Below, piece by piece: positions 35,241-47,350 of a stretch of DNA of 64,000 bases; position 1 is the stretch's first letter, and each line of letters opens with the position of its first letter. The notes beneath the pieces are model-generated. The model worked only from the letters and a program-made list of their open reading frames with translations, had not been told where the DNA came from and searched no databases. Source of the stretch: Isoetes taiwanensis (lineage: Eukaryota; Streptophyta; Lycopodiopsida; Isoetales; Isoetaceae); the NCBI GenBank assembly GCA_021234155.1, contig JAJEKV010000270.1:124001-188000 (forward strand), given 5' to 3'. Both the position numbers and the translations under genes were made by a program.

Positions 35241-36535
35241 GATGATCGAGGTAAGAGCTTTCGGCACCAATAGATACAATGCATGCAAAACCAGTACCTC
35301 GACGGTTTTTGGGTTAAGAAAGACTGAAGCAAGTTGCAGAAAATGCAAGGTTTTGTAGTGGGTTTCATCAAGCACGGAGCTTGTATCAAACGGTCTGGCC
35401 ACTAAGAGGGAAGCATGGAAGCACGGGACCATCTGACCCTCTTGTGCATCGAAATCCTCATCTATTAGTACACTTGAGCTTGAGCCTGAACTTAAGCTTT
35501 TGAAGTCTCGATATGGGGATAATGAGCCCAGAAAAGGCTGTAATATACTTGTGGAGGCATGGGAAAGGGAAGGAGTTGAGACAGTTTTTGCTTATCCAGG
35601 AGGAGCATCAATGAAAATTCATCAAGCATTAACTCGTTCCACTACCATTCGGAACATTTTGTGCAGATGAGCAAGGGGAGGTATTTGATGCAGAGGGGTA
35701 TGCCAAGGCTTCTGGAACAACTGGAATGTGCATTGCTACATTTGGTCCTGGTGCCAGTAACTTGGTAACTGGTTTGGCTGATGCCTTACCTGATAGTGTT
35801 CCACTTGTAGCAATCACAGGTTAGGTCCCTCGGCGGATGATGGGAAGTGATGCATTTCAGAAAACTCCTATTGTAGAGGTCACAAGATCTATTATTAAAT
35901 ATAATTATCTTGTAATGAATATAGATGACATACCGAGAGTGATACGAGAGGCTTTTTACTTAGCGTCATCTGGCAACCTGGGTCCTGTACTTATCGATAT
36001 TCCTAAAGATGTGCAACAACAATTTGTTATTCCTGACTGGTCTCAACCTATGAAATTGGATGATACACATAGCATCTACCCCGTTTGCCAGAGAGCTCAC
36101 AGTTGGAGCAAATTATCAGGCTTTTAGGAGGCTCTATGAAGCATGTGGTATACTGTGGTGGAGCTTGCATTAATTCAAGCGAGGAGGTTCCTCGAGCTTA
36201 CAGGAATTCCAGTGACATCAACATTGATGGGCTTGGGTGTGTTCCCACAATTTGACGACCGCAAATGCTTGTATGCATGGGACTGTGTACTCGACCTATG
36301 CAGTGGATTATTCTGACCTCTTGCTTGCATTTGGAGTACATTTTGATGACCGTGTGACAAGGAAGTTGGACGCTTTTGCTAGCGGGGCCAATATAGTGCA
36401 TATTAACATTGATCTGGTAAGAACAAGCTACCACATATTTCTATATGCTCAGACATAAGACCACATAACCAAAGATTCATGTCATTGATATTGATGGAGA
36501 TGGAAGTTTTATATGAATGTGCAGGTAAAGAATGA
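35241..36535 (+). pseudogene. Acetolactate (acetohydroxyacid) synthase catalytic-subunit relic
   Basis: From about 35490 the translation follows plant acetolactate synthase, the first enzyme of branched-chain amino acid synthesis in plastids: [50 protein letters not shown] and [18 protein letters not shown]. The part before about 35490 could be a decayed transit peptide. Defects: a 2-nt loss near 35667, a TAG at 35823-35825 where CAG (Gln) is expected in ITGQVPRR, and frameshifts near 36080-36250. After about 36415 a block of some 150 codons is missing before IDIDGDGSF reappears at about 36487, and the C-terminal quarter is absent. Plant genes for this enzyme usually lack introns, so duplication cannot be told from retroposition. 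Confidence 0.88.
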
Positions 36536-39082
36536 CATGAAGAATCAAAGGCTTTTAAGCGCTTCATGTTATCCATGTAATCTGATTATTACAGCTGGTT
36601 CATTCTTGGTTAGAGCGGCAGCAGTAGAAGCATTTGAAAAGCACAAGCGCAGTACATTAACTACTGATATCATCATTTGCCTTGGAACAAGGTCTTGCAC
36701 AACTTGCCAGCACATTTCCTTTCCAATAGTGTATTCAAAATTGTATGCATTTCTCCAGTGCAACTTCTTTAGTTTGGGAACATAATGTTGTGAGATTGTA
36801 GTATCGAGTTGTTGGAGCCCACATTCCAAGCATAAATGTTGCTGGCACAAATGACATTCTAAAGGACTGCTTGGATTTTAGAACTTCTGTTCTAGCTACT
36901 AATCTAGGAGATTTGATTGTTTGTACTAATTTTTCTTTTTTTTGTTTTGCAGCATGGACAAGTATTTTCCCATCAGGGAAACTTGAACCTTGAGGTATCT
37001 TGCCATGGATGGCAGAAGCAATAGAATCGGTGAGCATCTTACAAGACATTGCACATCTCCATTTCGATGACACAACCTGGATTTGCAAATGGGTTGCATT
37101 TTCAGCCTGTTTATCTGTCTCCTTAGTAGGACGATAACAATTGCAACTAATTATTTTCTTTTCTTCACGAATGTTGGTCCACAACATTATAAAATGGCCT
37201 TGTTGAAGAACGGTCTTGCATCTTTAAGTGTGTTAAGGAAGGGCTACATTCCTTGATAATCTGAAGAACTTGCAAAAGATCCATCATGGGGGCAGGTTAA
37301 CATTAAAGGCATAGTGTTAAATATCCAACGGAGTGGCCAGAACATTGAAGCATAATATCTTTTAGTAACAAGTCATCTCAGAATTGTACCAGGATGTTCA
37401 TGGACAAGACAGATTAATTAAATTGTGGCATCTCTTGTTTAAAATTTCTTGATTGACCCTATTCTATTCTATTCTATTCTATTCTATTCCTATTGAATCA
37501 CAAGTTACAAAAATTTGCTCTCAAAACTAGAAACTAAACGGATTTTATCTGCAATAAACCAATCAATTTCATTATCAATATGTTGGAAAGGATGATTGAT
37601 CCAGTTATATCATTACGGCTGTCAATACTCTTAAATAGAGTTGAAAAAACTATTCTATGCTCGATGATAAAGTAAAGTTACTCATGTATATTTTTTCAAT
37701 CAGTGGCTCGATGATGGCCACGTTGGCTCCAAATTAAAGTTACATGCCCCGATTGAAAAAAGTTATCTGCCTTGATCGAAATCGAAAACGACATCCTGTT
37801 TTCAAACAACAAAGACTCGATATGAAATGACGAAACAGAAACCATGAAGACACACTTTTGCACCACAGGAGGGCAACTCCTCATGCGTAGCACCTTGTTA
37901 TGATACAAGGAGATTAAATGGTTTATACCCAATATAGTGTGTTCACTACTAAATATATGTGTTAGATTAAAGAAACCACCCCCGAAGGTTTTCAAGTGAA
38001 AATCTTGATAGTATAATTGAATGTATGGAGAAATATATACAAATTAATGTATTAGCCTTGGTAAAATGCTGCATGTTAAACACTTCTAGAATGTAATATG
38101 TAAGGCTGGCCACTGAGATATCTGTAATTGCTACATAATCATTAAGTGGCTCACCTTGGACTACTTGGGTCTCTTAGATCTGTTAATCCTATAGGCCAAA
38201 ATGTGTGTCTCATTATAAGGTGCACCCTGGACTATCTGGGCCGTTGATCAGTCAGTCCTATGGTCCAATGCATGAAGCACAAAGCTTGAATATGGTTTAT
38301 GATTTGACAGTTGTATTATGCAAGGGATACTAACGAGTACAAAGTGCACATTGCCCATATTTGCTTTTATCGTCATGGTTTCGCACGCCTTCCAATCTTT
38401 TAGCATCCCATGTATTTCTAATACTGTATTTATCAATCTCCAATGCATGTAAATCTTGAGGGTGTGTATTTTAGGATTTTCGATGCGAAAAGGATTGGAG
38501 ATGCACTAAATAGAGATCGAATTTATGCTTGTGCGGGTTAGCACAACTATGCCAATCATACAGTTGTACTATTGAGACTTAAGGCATGAGAGGCAGGATT
38601 TGAAGAAAACTGATTTGGGATTGTCAGCATTGGCCATAGGCAAAAAAATTCCTAAACCCTGTGAATTGCATGGACAGCTACAATCTATACATTTTTAATT
38701 GAACCAAATAAAATAAAGTTTGAAGATAGATAGATAGGAAAGATCATATATTAAAGTTTAAAACTGCCCGAGAGCTTTATAGGAGTCACACCCGAAGGCT
38801 TTTCATCACAAGAACTCGGAGGCTTGAAATTAGAGTTCCAAAGGCTTTTCACAAAAGATATTTTCCATAAGGAAAAGCCCAACAACATGTTCAGAGACAA
38901 AAATTTACAAGAAAAATAATAATAAAATAAAACAGAAAATTGGAGGGCCCGACAACTCTTAATTCCCTTCTTCATAAGATGGAATATAAAAGATTATGTT
39001 AGAATAGTAAAAATAACAAGTAAATTCCTAAAAGGAGGGGAAATCATAAGTACGTATACTTGAGGCGTCATCTGTAAGCCAT
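36536..39082. other. Intergenic region with a pentanucleotide microsatellite
   Basis: A CTATT run of about six units lies at 37459-37491. A diverged local duplication sharing GGACTA-TGGG and CCTATgG-CCAA lies at about 38145-38275. No gene is supported; the open stretches around 36570-36900 have no recognised domain. Confidence 0.5.
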
Positions 39083-40509
39083 TCAAGAAAATTCTTCAAA
39101 GTCTGCCTCTTCATCTGAATCTTCTTCCTCCTCCTCATACCACTCATTATCAGAGCTGGAGTCCAGCCACCCTTCAAGCACTGTTGTAATCCATTCCTGA
39201 TCATCAAGTTTAGATTCTTCATCTTCTTCATCGTCCTCCGTATCAGAATCAAAGTGCTTCTGTAAAAGAAATTCAAAAGGTGGAAACTCAACCCCAGAAA
39301 CCTCGTGTTTTTATTGAAGAATTTGAGCAAGGGAAGCACTTTGCTTGATTGCTTGGAATGAGAAGAAAATTGGAAGGGACGCAGGTTTGGTGGGCATGCA
39401 TAAGCTTCATAAGCTAGAAATTTCATGACCAGCCAAATTAAATGCATATCAAATTACTTAAATCATTTCGTGCTCCAAAATAGTGTCCACGCTTTATTAT
39501 AAACAATTATGTTTGGTATCGTTACAAAGGTATATTACCTCTCACTATACACACATACCCGGGAGAGGGAAAACTAGCAGTCAGGCTTGGGGCAAGGGGT
39601 TAGACGGGAAGTGTGTGAAAGAGAATTAATAGATGAAAAGATGGAACGTTTGGATGCATTTGGTGGCTTCTAGAGCTATTATATATTATTGTTTGTGTTT
39701 GGTGGCTTCTAGCAGCAGTATACGTTGATGTTCATATGGAAATGCCCTGCAAAATTTATGTTTATCTTTGGATCCTCTTCTTTCAATTAATGTTAAGTAG
39801 TCTACTTTCTTAAACCAGCCTTAAGCAGTTGTCATATACCGCTTTGAAACCACAATAATACATGGGATAATAAGGTCTATTTATATATTAGTTATCTGGC
39901 CTAATAAAAGATATTTGGAAACATATACAAGGCCCATTTAGATATTAGTTATCTGGCCTGGACTAACAGCAGTTATATATCATCATAGCAGGCCAGGGCA
40001 GCACATTTATACTAAGGCCTGCAATCTTTGTGCTTACCTCTGGATCCTCTTCTTTCAACTAGTGTTAATTAGTCTACTTTCTTAGACCAACCTTAAGCAG
40101 CTGTCATATACCGCTTTGAAACCACAGGTCATTATGATCTTTTATCTAATCTGACCTCTTAATAAAAATGGGACTTATTTTTCGTTACCTGAACTTCATC
40201 TTCATCGGATGATACATCCAAGTCTTATTGTGTTTCAGGAACAAAGTGTTATGTGTTGGGATTCGCCCTGGTATAATCACCTTGTGGTCTATTAAAACCA
40301 TTGTTTCTTTTAGCCAGCTGCCATGTATTGCTATCACCGTATCCCCTCTTAGGTGCATAGCCACGGCCTCTGCCTCTCCTTTCCATTTCTATTGCTTTGA
40401 ATCTTACTTCGCTATCACACCAAGCAAGTTCCCTTCTCAAACTTTCACAAAGCCGCTCCTCTTCGTCAGAGTAAAATCCTTCACCTCCGCTTTCAGAACT
40501 GCTTCCCAT
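39083..40509 (-). CDS. Small acidic protein of unknown function (three exons)
   Basis: Exons on the minus strand are 40281-40509, 40189-40223 and 39083-39259, joined at GT-AG sites in phase to give 441 nt (146 aa, stop at 39083-39085). The acceptor of exon 3 has a clear pyrimidine tract; intron 1 is very short (57 nt) and is the weakest part of the model. The N-terminus (MGSSSESGGEGFYSDEEERL) leads into a charged helix and an RGRGRG patch. The second half is dominated by Asp/Glu with serines suited to casein kinase II. No known domain is recognised. The composition suggests a nuclear or chaperone-like acidic protein, which is inference only. Intron 2 contains a direct repeat of about 92 bp. 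Confidence 0.5.
39763..40128. repeat. Direct repeat in intron 2 of the acidic-protein gene
   Basis: About 92 bp at 39763-39853 recur at about 40034-40128; both contain GGATCCTCTTCTTTCAA and GTCATATACCGCTTTGAAAC. They lie about 270 bp apart inside a probable intron. Confidence 0.8.
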
Positions 40510-42344
40510 ATTTGCAGTTATGCCTAATAATGGGGGTTTTTTGAGGTCATAAAGACCGGTTGGCTGTCAGTTACCAATCCGACCCCTGCCATCTCTGGTA
40601 TCCGATACCTTGCATCGAACATCTACACCCTAGATACCTTAGTTTAATTTTGGCGACTTGTCGCCTCACATTAGGCCCCTTAGGGGTCAGGACTTTGGTC
40701 ATATACAAGTGCCCATTAGCTTAAACATTCTTCCCATGAGGAACCCAACCGTCCATTTGATTCTAACTTATAGGTCTAGGTCCTAACTTATCTACTTGCC
40801 CACAGGTTTATTATATGCTTAAGCCATATCTTTTTACTATAATATGTATGCCTAACATTTATACTTTATAGTTTTTCTACCAAGCAAATGATGAGTGTAC
40901 AATCATTTAAGCATCTCTTTATATATTTATAAAAAAGAATAAAAATAAAAATCTTGTAAAAATCATTTGCAAACATAATGACTAGAAAAATTACAGCATA
41001 TTACAAATTAAAGAGAACATGATCTAAGCTTCATTTGTTAATGCATATTTGCATGCACAAGTATAATGGACTAAAATAAAAACATGTACCAAATCAACAG
41101 GTTTTAACATTTCGTCATTGGGGCAGTATTCAAAAGTTCCTTTAAGCATATATGTAACCTAAATTTTGAAATATTTAGGATCGTATCCTATTATTAGAAT
41201 AATCTACAACATGGCATCTAGAGTGCAACATTCCTTGAGTCTTTAAACGTCTTGTGGACAATGACTTCATGTTGTTGGCAAACATATTTCCACCTTAATG
41301 TACCTGTGTTGCTAGTTGCTTGACACACATGAGCAAATGTGTCCAAAACTGCAATAGACTTATTAAAATTCTAGTGCAAGAATTTGGAAATCATTGCCAA
41401 ATAGAAGTATGACAATCACACACTTCATCAAGCAAGTAGAGAATGGAATTCACATACCTTTTAAAATGAGCAGAGACTTCACAAGTAAAAGCCCCAAACC
41501 ACATCATGAAGTACATTGACCTTTACATTAGCCCCAAATCTGTTCATCCAAATCCTAAGAAAATGTATTGGCAAAACTAGACACATCAAATCCAATAACT
41601 ATTATGCAACTAATATTGAAGCTGTATTTGCAGATTCTAATCATGAGAACCTTAAAACCTTAGTGTGCTGCACAAAAATGGAAGATCCCTGGTGTTCCTA
41701 TGAGCTTTAAAGCTTCTACCCAGACAAGATGACACTTCTTACATCATTAAGAATTTAGATAACATTTAGTGTGGAGAGAGGATAGACAACAATGACATTT
41801 TGACGTTATTTCTCGGATTAGCTCATGCACCATAGTCTGCACATGCACATGCATGGGATAATCTATGAACATCACCACAAGGTAACAATGATGCAGTTGG
41901 CCTAATAAGCAGTCCAATAAAAAGAATAGGAATTTGATTTGAAGGTTATCTTCACATTCAGGAAGAGCTAAGAGAAGCCTGATGGAGGAGATAACATTCT
42001 TAAAAGCATGGGAGGAACAAAAGAGGAAACGACGAAATGCTTGGTCGTGGTCGGGAAGGGAATGTAAATTTTAGGGGATTTTCTAATTTTTGTAGCTCTT
42101 AGATTAGGAATTACTAGATCTCACGGTTAAGACATGTCAAAGACATATAATATGGCAAACCACGTGGATAGGTTAGAATTGCAAGAATCATTGTAGCGAC
42201 GGTTAGGAAAGATTAACGACATTAAACTTTAGCTGGTAATTATTTAGCTAGCTATTGATATCATTTGGCTTCACATAGGAAATTTCAGTCGTTCAATGGG
42301 TAGAAGGCATTATCTTTGTAATTCTAGTTAAGTTACAATATGCG
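40510..42344. other. AT-rich intergenic DNA
   Basis: No gene, RNA or clear repeat can be supported. The first few hundred bases may be the promoter of the acidic-protein gene on the minus strand. Confidence 0.5.
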
Positions 42345-43730
42345 GTGGTGAGGTGGCAAGGTTGGAGGGATGTGGTAAGATGGGCATTTTGACAAGAATA
42401 TGTTATAGAAGTGCCTAAGTTTTCAAACCATTTGAATAAGTTTTGTCAGGATAAATTGAAATTGAAACTTAAAGTCAAATTTAGGTCAATGAAAGTCAAA
42501 CATTTTCTTAGGACCACAATTGTTGAATGAGGACAGAGGAAGACAGATCAACAGGACGGATCGATAATACCACCACAAGAACTTTTGAGAGGAGAACTTT
42601 TCTGGCTTCATGCATATGAATGAGGAGGCCAAAATAACAACTGTTAGATTGTTGAAGCTAAAAAAGATCAACGCTCCAAAAAAGCCGCACTCTAGAAATA
42701 CTATTTAGTATGGCCCAGTGAATACAGCACTAGAATCATAGGAAAACCATGCCAAAAAGCGTACAAAATCATAAAAAAAAAAAAACCTGTTATTATGCTA
42801 CATATTCATATATAGGAGAATCTAAATTGGTTGTCATTAAGCCAATAGCTTTTGCCGACAAAGATGAAGAGAGGGAAGGTGAGGATGCAGTCTATATTAG
42901 CAGTGCAAGCCAAAAAGCCAGTCAAATCAAATCGGGTGACAAATTTGCAATCCCACTAATAACTATAAGAATGTCAAGTTTTCTCTTGTGTTATGCACAA
43001 AGGAAAGATATATTATCGAAGCTAACTTCAAAGATCATCATGGATAGATTTGCTTGCAGGTGATATAGTAATAGAAAGATAATATTTTGAAAATTTGCCA
43101 AATTCTAAGCAAGACTACAAATTATCCAAGGATAATAAAGCTATTGTCTATTGTAGATAAGTGCAGTAGCAAGGATTTGTCTTAATCGAGCAAAACACAT
43201 GAAGGGATGTGATATTGTACGAAGCTCTCAAATGAAGAAGAAAGAATTTTGGAGTAACAACCTCCAATTTTGTCGTACAGCTCTCTTCAATATGTAACAA
43301 TGAATTTTGTTTTAATGAAATACCAAATTTGTTTTAGACTCCAATTTCTATTAGCGGAATGCTAGTTTTTTTATGTTTAGGTTATAATGGGATCAAATAT
43401 CCCGCATAAGTGAACGCCATATATATACCATGTTTTTGCATTGTGATATGTAACATGATGAACACACGTTGCATATGGAATGTATTGTGGCTTGCGAAAC
43501 ATGCAAGCTATAATATCATATACATTCATAATGTGTTCCTCCTACACATTTTTTTTCAAACATGGAAAATCTTGCCCCATTTTGACTCTTTATTTCAACT
43601 TCAATTTATGTTAACAAATCTTATTCAAATGGTTTGAAAACTTGGGCACTTCTCAACATATTCTAAGCATAATGCCCTAAGTTGCCACATCACCTTCAAC
43701 CTTGCCACATCACCTCCAAACTTGCCACAT
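42345..43730. mobile_element. Inverted-repeat element of about 1.4 kb
   Basis: Segment 42345-42490 is matched in reverse orientation at about 43570-43730. Landmarks are CAAACCATTTGAATAAG near 42425 against TTATTCAAATGGTTTGAAAA near 43620, and AGAAGTGCC near 42409 against GGCACTTCT near 43646. The arms are long but imperfect. The interior has no transposase; an open stretch at 42749-43063 is not recognised. A non-autonomous DNA transposon or two inverted copies of one repeat would both fit. No target-site duplication was found. Confidence 0.5.
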
Positions 43731-43945
43731 AATCTCAATGTAGAACTTGCACTATTCCTAGGCACTTCTACAACATATTCTCATCATAATGCCCCATCTT
43801 GCCACATCGCCTTCAAACTTGCCATAACACCTTAATGTAGAACTTACACTAACCCTAGGCACTTCTACAACATATTCTAGTCATAATGCCCCATCTTGCC
43901 ACATCACCTCCAACCTTGCCACATCACCTCAATATAGAACTTGAT
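43645..43945. repeat. Tandem repeat array, period about 100-115 bp
   Basis: About two and a half units share GGCACTTCTACAACATATTC, CATAATGCCCCATCTTGCCA and several ACATCACCT blocks. The array begins within the right arm of the inverted-repeat element, so it probably grew from that arm. Confidence 0.8.
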
Positions 43946-44423
43946 TTTTCTTTTTTGTTTGCTAACAATGTTTTAAGTTTTAATCTTATTTGATGTTAAG
44001 GCTAGATATTAGCATGAGCAGATATTATTTGAAGAAGAACCGTTCTTCATTCTGTTTCACAGATATTCATGGCAGATATTAAAACAATTCATGATCCGTT
44101 GTTGTTCTGCTCTTGCTCTTCATTCATCTTCTTTAAACATTACAGATTTAGTGTTTTTTTATTTGGTGTTACTTTTCAGAATTCGAAACCCGCAGTAAAA
44201 AAATTTAGCATGGTAAAGTGGAGATGGAGACAGATCTTCCAGTTTTTCTTTTTGTTTATCTTCAACAACTTTTCCTCTGTTTAGCATTTGCCCGTTAGTT
44301 CGAAACTGGAGCCCTGGATATTTAGGCTGCCATAGCCAGAATCTGCATGCCAAGGCCAATCCAGAACTTAAATCCGGTACTTTTTCACTGCCACACAGTC
44401 GTCTGCGATAAAGCCAGACCCAT

Positions 44424-44723
44424 TACCACTAATTTGCCCTCAACCCGCCAGTTCTAGGCTTTGCTTCAAACCCTAAGAAGATAAAGTCTGTTGAAATCGG
44501 CCGCAACATTCATGCTTCAAAAATCGATCCAGCAGTTTGGATCTGCTGTAGAATGGTCTCTACCACATGCTCTGCCAACACCACACACCCGATTTGCCTC
44601 AGAACCATGATTTACCTCTGATTTGTCTTCAACCCGGCAGTTCTAGGCTCTTCAAACCCTAAGAAGATAAAGTTTTTAAAAATCGGCCGCAGCATCACGC
44701 TTCAAAAATCGATCCAGCAGAAA
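44424..44723. repeat. Pair of about 110-bp direct repeats
   Basis: Copies at about 44424-44534 and 44613-44723 share AACCCTAAGAAGATAAAG, AATCGGCCGCA and CTTCAAAAATCGATCCAGCA. Non-coding. The flank 43946-44423 shows nothing further. Confidence 0.8.
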
Positions 44724-45554
44724 TCCGGCAAGACTGCAGTGAAATTTGGCACTCATAACCATCTCCTAAAGCATGCAGCTCCCATCTCCAATGTTGACAC
44801 CCTAACTCTGCCCTAATTCCAAAAATGTCGAAAGAAACAATGTTTTGTTATCTATTCTTGTTAAAAAATTGAAATGTCAACCTTCCTTTAACCTTGGAAA
44901 ATTAAAATGTAACCCTTCCTCCCAATATCTACCATATTATTCAATTATTACTCATATTATTGCTTGTGTTACTCATATTATTTTTAAAATTACTAGTTAT
45001 TAACAATTCTTTTTTTTTAATTGTAGATATTAGTTCAATATATTACAATGAGACGAATGGCACGAAACAGGCGAGGCCCAGGCTCAACATCACGAACGGG
45101 AGTCATGCAAGCAGAAGATAAGATAAGATAAGAAGGCATCACGTATGAGATAAATCATCCTGCACAAGAAAACGCCGTCGAAGCTGAAGAGGCGCATCAA
45201 CGAGGCAAATCAACGAAGATGTGTATCGTATTTTAAGCCGCTATCCATTTTGAGTGCTTCAAAATTGCTATAATATTCTTGCTGTCTTCAATGACTTAAT
45301 AAATTTTAAAATAATATGCTTTTAAAGCGTATGTAATTAAATTACATTATGCTATAATATTATAGTTACTCAGGCTTTATGTATTGGTTTTTTTTTATTT
45401 TTGTTATTATGCTACATATTAGATATCACATATTGCTACATGTTTTGCATGTTTTACATGTTTTTACGTATGTTTGCTTTTTCTAGGACTCGAAGGGCCC
45501 AAATTTTTTTTTTTTTTTGTATAACAACCAATACATAACTACCATTAACATTAA

Positions 45555-45884
45555 TTAACACAACCATTGGGTCCAAGTGACGTAGGGCAGCAAGAGCCCT
45601 TATAATTATATTTTCCACGTACAAAATCAACACCATATAGTATTTTGCTTCAAATCTTATAGTATTTTGCATATCTTGTTATACGGTATACCAATTTGTC
45701 TACTTGCATACTCACAAACGAGGAACTTTATGTACGGTGTAGATTATGGAATAAGAAGTGAATATACCTATCGAACAGCTCTCGTTGCCCGGAGTCACCC
45801 CCCGTGTGAATATGCACCCAAACCAAAGGGGGTTTAAGGGGGATTTTAATTTAAGTATGTTGGACCCAATGGTTGTGTTAATTT
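45555..45884. repeat. Short inverted repeat, arms about 24 bp
   Basis: AACACAACCATTGGGTCCAA near 45558 is matched by its reverse complement near 45863, about 300 bp away. It could bound a small element. The flanks 44724-45554 and 45885-46114 have no supported gene. Confidence 0.6.
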
Positions 45885-46114
45885 AAGTATGTTGGAAAAA
45901 ACTCGAATTCATTTCCAGACATGAATGCTTTTTCACTAACAGATGTGTTGTTTTTGTTGAACAACCTAAGACATAATGCAAGCTCCTTATCTTATCAGCT
46001 GTTTTTGCTGCCTTGCTATGATCCACCTTATTCTTACCAATTTCCCAAAACATGCCGTTTTATAGTAGCTTTTTTATCGAGAATCTGCCCCATCTAAAAA
46101 CATCACGTAATTGT

Positions 46115-46565
46115 TGTAACGTTCCTAACCGACATGCCCTTAACCAACTGGGCAAAACCGTCTAGACGTTTATGAGTAGTCGCTTCTACCCATTTATTAG
46201 GTGTGGGGAACACCCCACAGGCACATTCAAGGTTCGAATACTCGAGAGGTCTACCATAGGCCCGTTACAGTCTCTCCCACTAGAACTATGCTCGTCCTCG
46301 AGCATCCAAAGCTATACCATGTCACAATGATAAACAAATCTTTACAAATTACCCATGCATATAGGCACCCATGGAGACTCGAACTCGAGACCTGCTCTGA
46401 TACCAACTGTAACGTTCTTAACCAACATGCCCTTAACCAACTGGGCAAAACCGTCTAGACGTTTATGAGTAGTCGCTTCTACCCATTTATGCCGGTGTCT
46501 CGGGAACGCCCCACAGGCACATTCAAGGTTCGAATACTCGAGAGGTCTACCATGGGCCCGTTACA
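46115..46565 (-). mobile_element. Complete TRIM element (miniature LTR retrotransposon)
   Basis: The element is 451 bp. LTRs are 46115-46269 (155 bp) and 46408-46565 (158 bp), both TGTAAC...GTTACA. A 5-bp target duplication ATTGT flanks it (46110-46114 and 46566-46570). On the minus strand the 5' LTR is followed after 2 nt by TGGTATCAGAGCAGG, the primer-binding site for initiator Met-tRNA (46391-46405). A purine tract AGTGGGAGAGAC (46270-46281) precedes the 3' LTR. There is no coding capacity in the 138-bp interior. The LTRs differ at several positions and by small indels, so the insertion is not recent. A fragment of the same family is at 17033-17136. Confidence 0.93.
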
Positions 46566-46651
46566 ATTGTTTATACTAATATTATTTTCGTGTGACCATT
46601 TGTAATGTAACTTGATGCAATGTTGTGCTAAGTTCTCAGTACAAGAAGAAT

Positions 46652-46669
46652 AGAATAGAATAGAAGAAG
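46652..46669. repeat. Short (AATAG)n run
   Basis: About three units of the pentanucleotide AATAG. The same unit forms the longer arrays at 47224 and, in reverse, at 37459. Confidence 0.7.
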
Positions 46670-47223
46670 GTCTCTCTCCTCTTCAGCTTTGCAAGCGTAG
46701 GGAGGAGTTATGCAAAATAAAAGAAGTGCAGATCCAAAAGAAGTAGGCACTTTATCGTGGTGGTACAACAATTATTCTAGACCATTGGCCATCCAACCAT
46801 TGGTTTGGCTATGTTTAGATAACATGGACCATATGATATTACATAGAATGTAATGTCTGATCTGATTGTCTGGCCCAAGGGCCTGTCATGAACCTACATG
46901 AAAACAATGAAAATACTTGGAAAATACACAAGAAATACGGAGGAAATATGCCAAGATCGGCAAAGAATCTAATATATGAACAAGAATCAAAGTACAATGG
47001 CCCGAAGGCAAGCAGGAACACGAGATAGATGCCTAGAAGGCTCAAGACAGGCATTGAACTGGAATGATTTGACGAGAAGGAGATGCCTCCTTATATATCT
47101 AGACCAACGTTCAGGATCACACCACTCCAACGGATGAGATCACGCCAAGTGTCGCGCATACATATAGGTTCTAGAATATTCTAGAACCTCTTCGAAACAA
47201 TCTGCATATGAGGAAGACATGAG

Positions 47224-47275
47224 AGAATAGAATAGAATAGAATAGAATAGAATAGAATAGAATAGAATAGAATAG
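47224..47275. repeat. (AATAG)n microsatellite
   Basis: About ten units of AATAG directly precede the tRNA-like sequence at 47283. The interval 46670-47223 holds no supported gene. Confidence 0.9.
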
Positions 47276-47282
47276 TATTACA

Positions 47283-47350
47283 AGTATTGGTAGCGCACTT
47301 GGCAAAGGTGTATGACTTGTAACTATAAAGTTGCAAATTCAAACCCTGTT
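47283..47350 (+). mobile_element. tRNA-derived SINE head or tRNA relic
   Basis: TGGTAGCGCACTTGG (47288-47302) resembles a pol III A box, and AAATTCAAACCC (47335-47346) a decayed B box. Between them ATGACTTGTAAC (47312-47323) matches the anticodon arm of a Thr(TGT)-type tRNA. The acceptor stem does not pair, so it is not a functional tRNA gene. The full SINE extent and tail were not resolved. Confidence 0.45.

Noticed and set aside
36569-36850. Continuation of the acetolactate synthase relic after 36.5 kb
   Set aside because: The readings on both strands do not match the C-terminal part of that enzyme.
42749-43063. ORF of 104 codons inside the inverted-repeat element as a transposase
   Set aside because: Too short, and no transposase or nuclease motif is visible.
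46115-46565. Cassandra-type TRIM carrying a 5S rRNA in its LTR
   Set aside because: The expected 5S internal promoter blocks are not found in order; only a weak GTTAAGGGCATG-like match exists.
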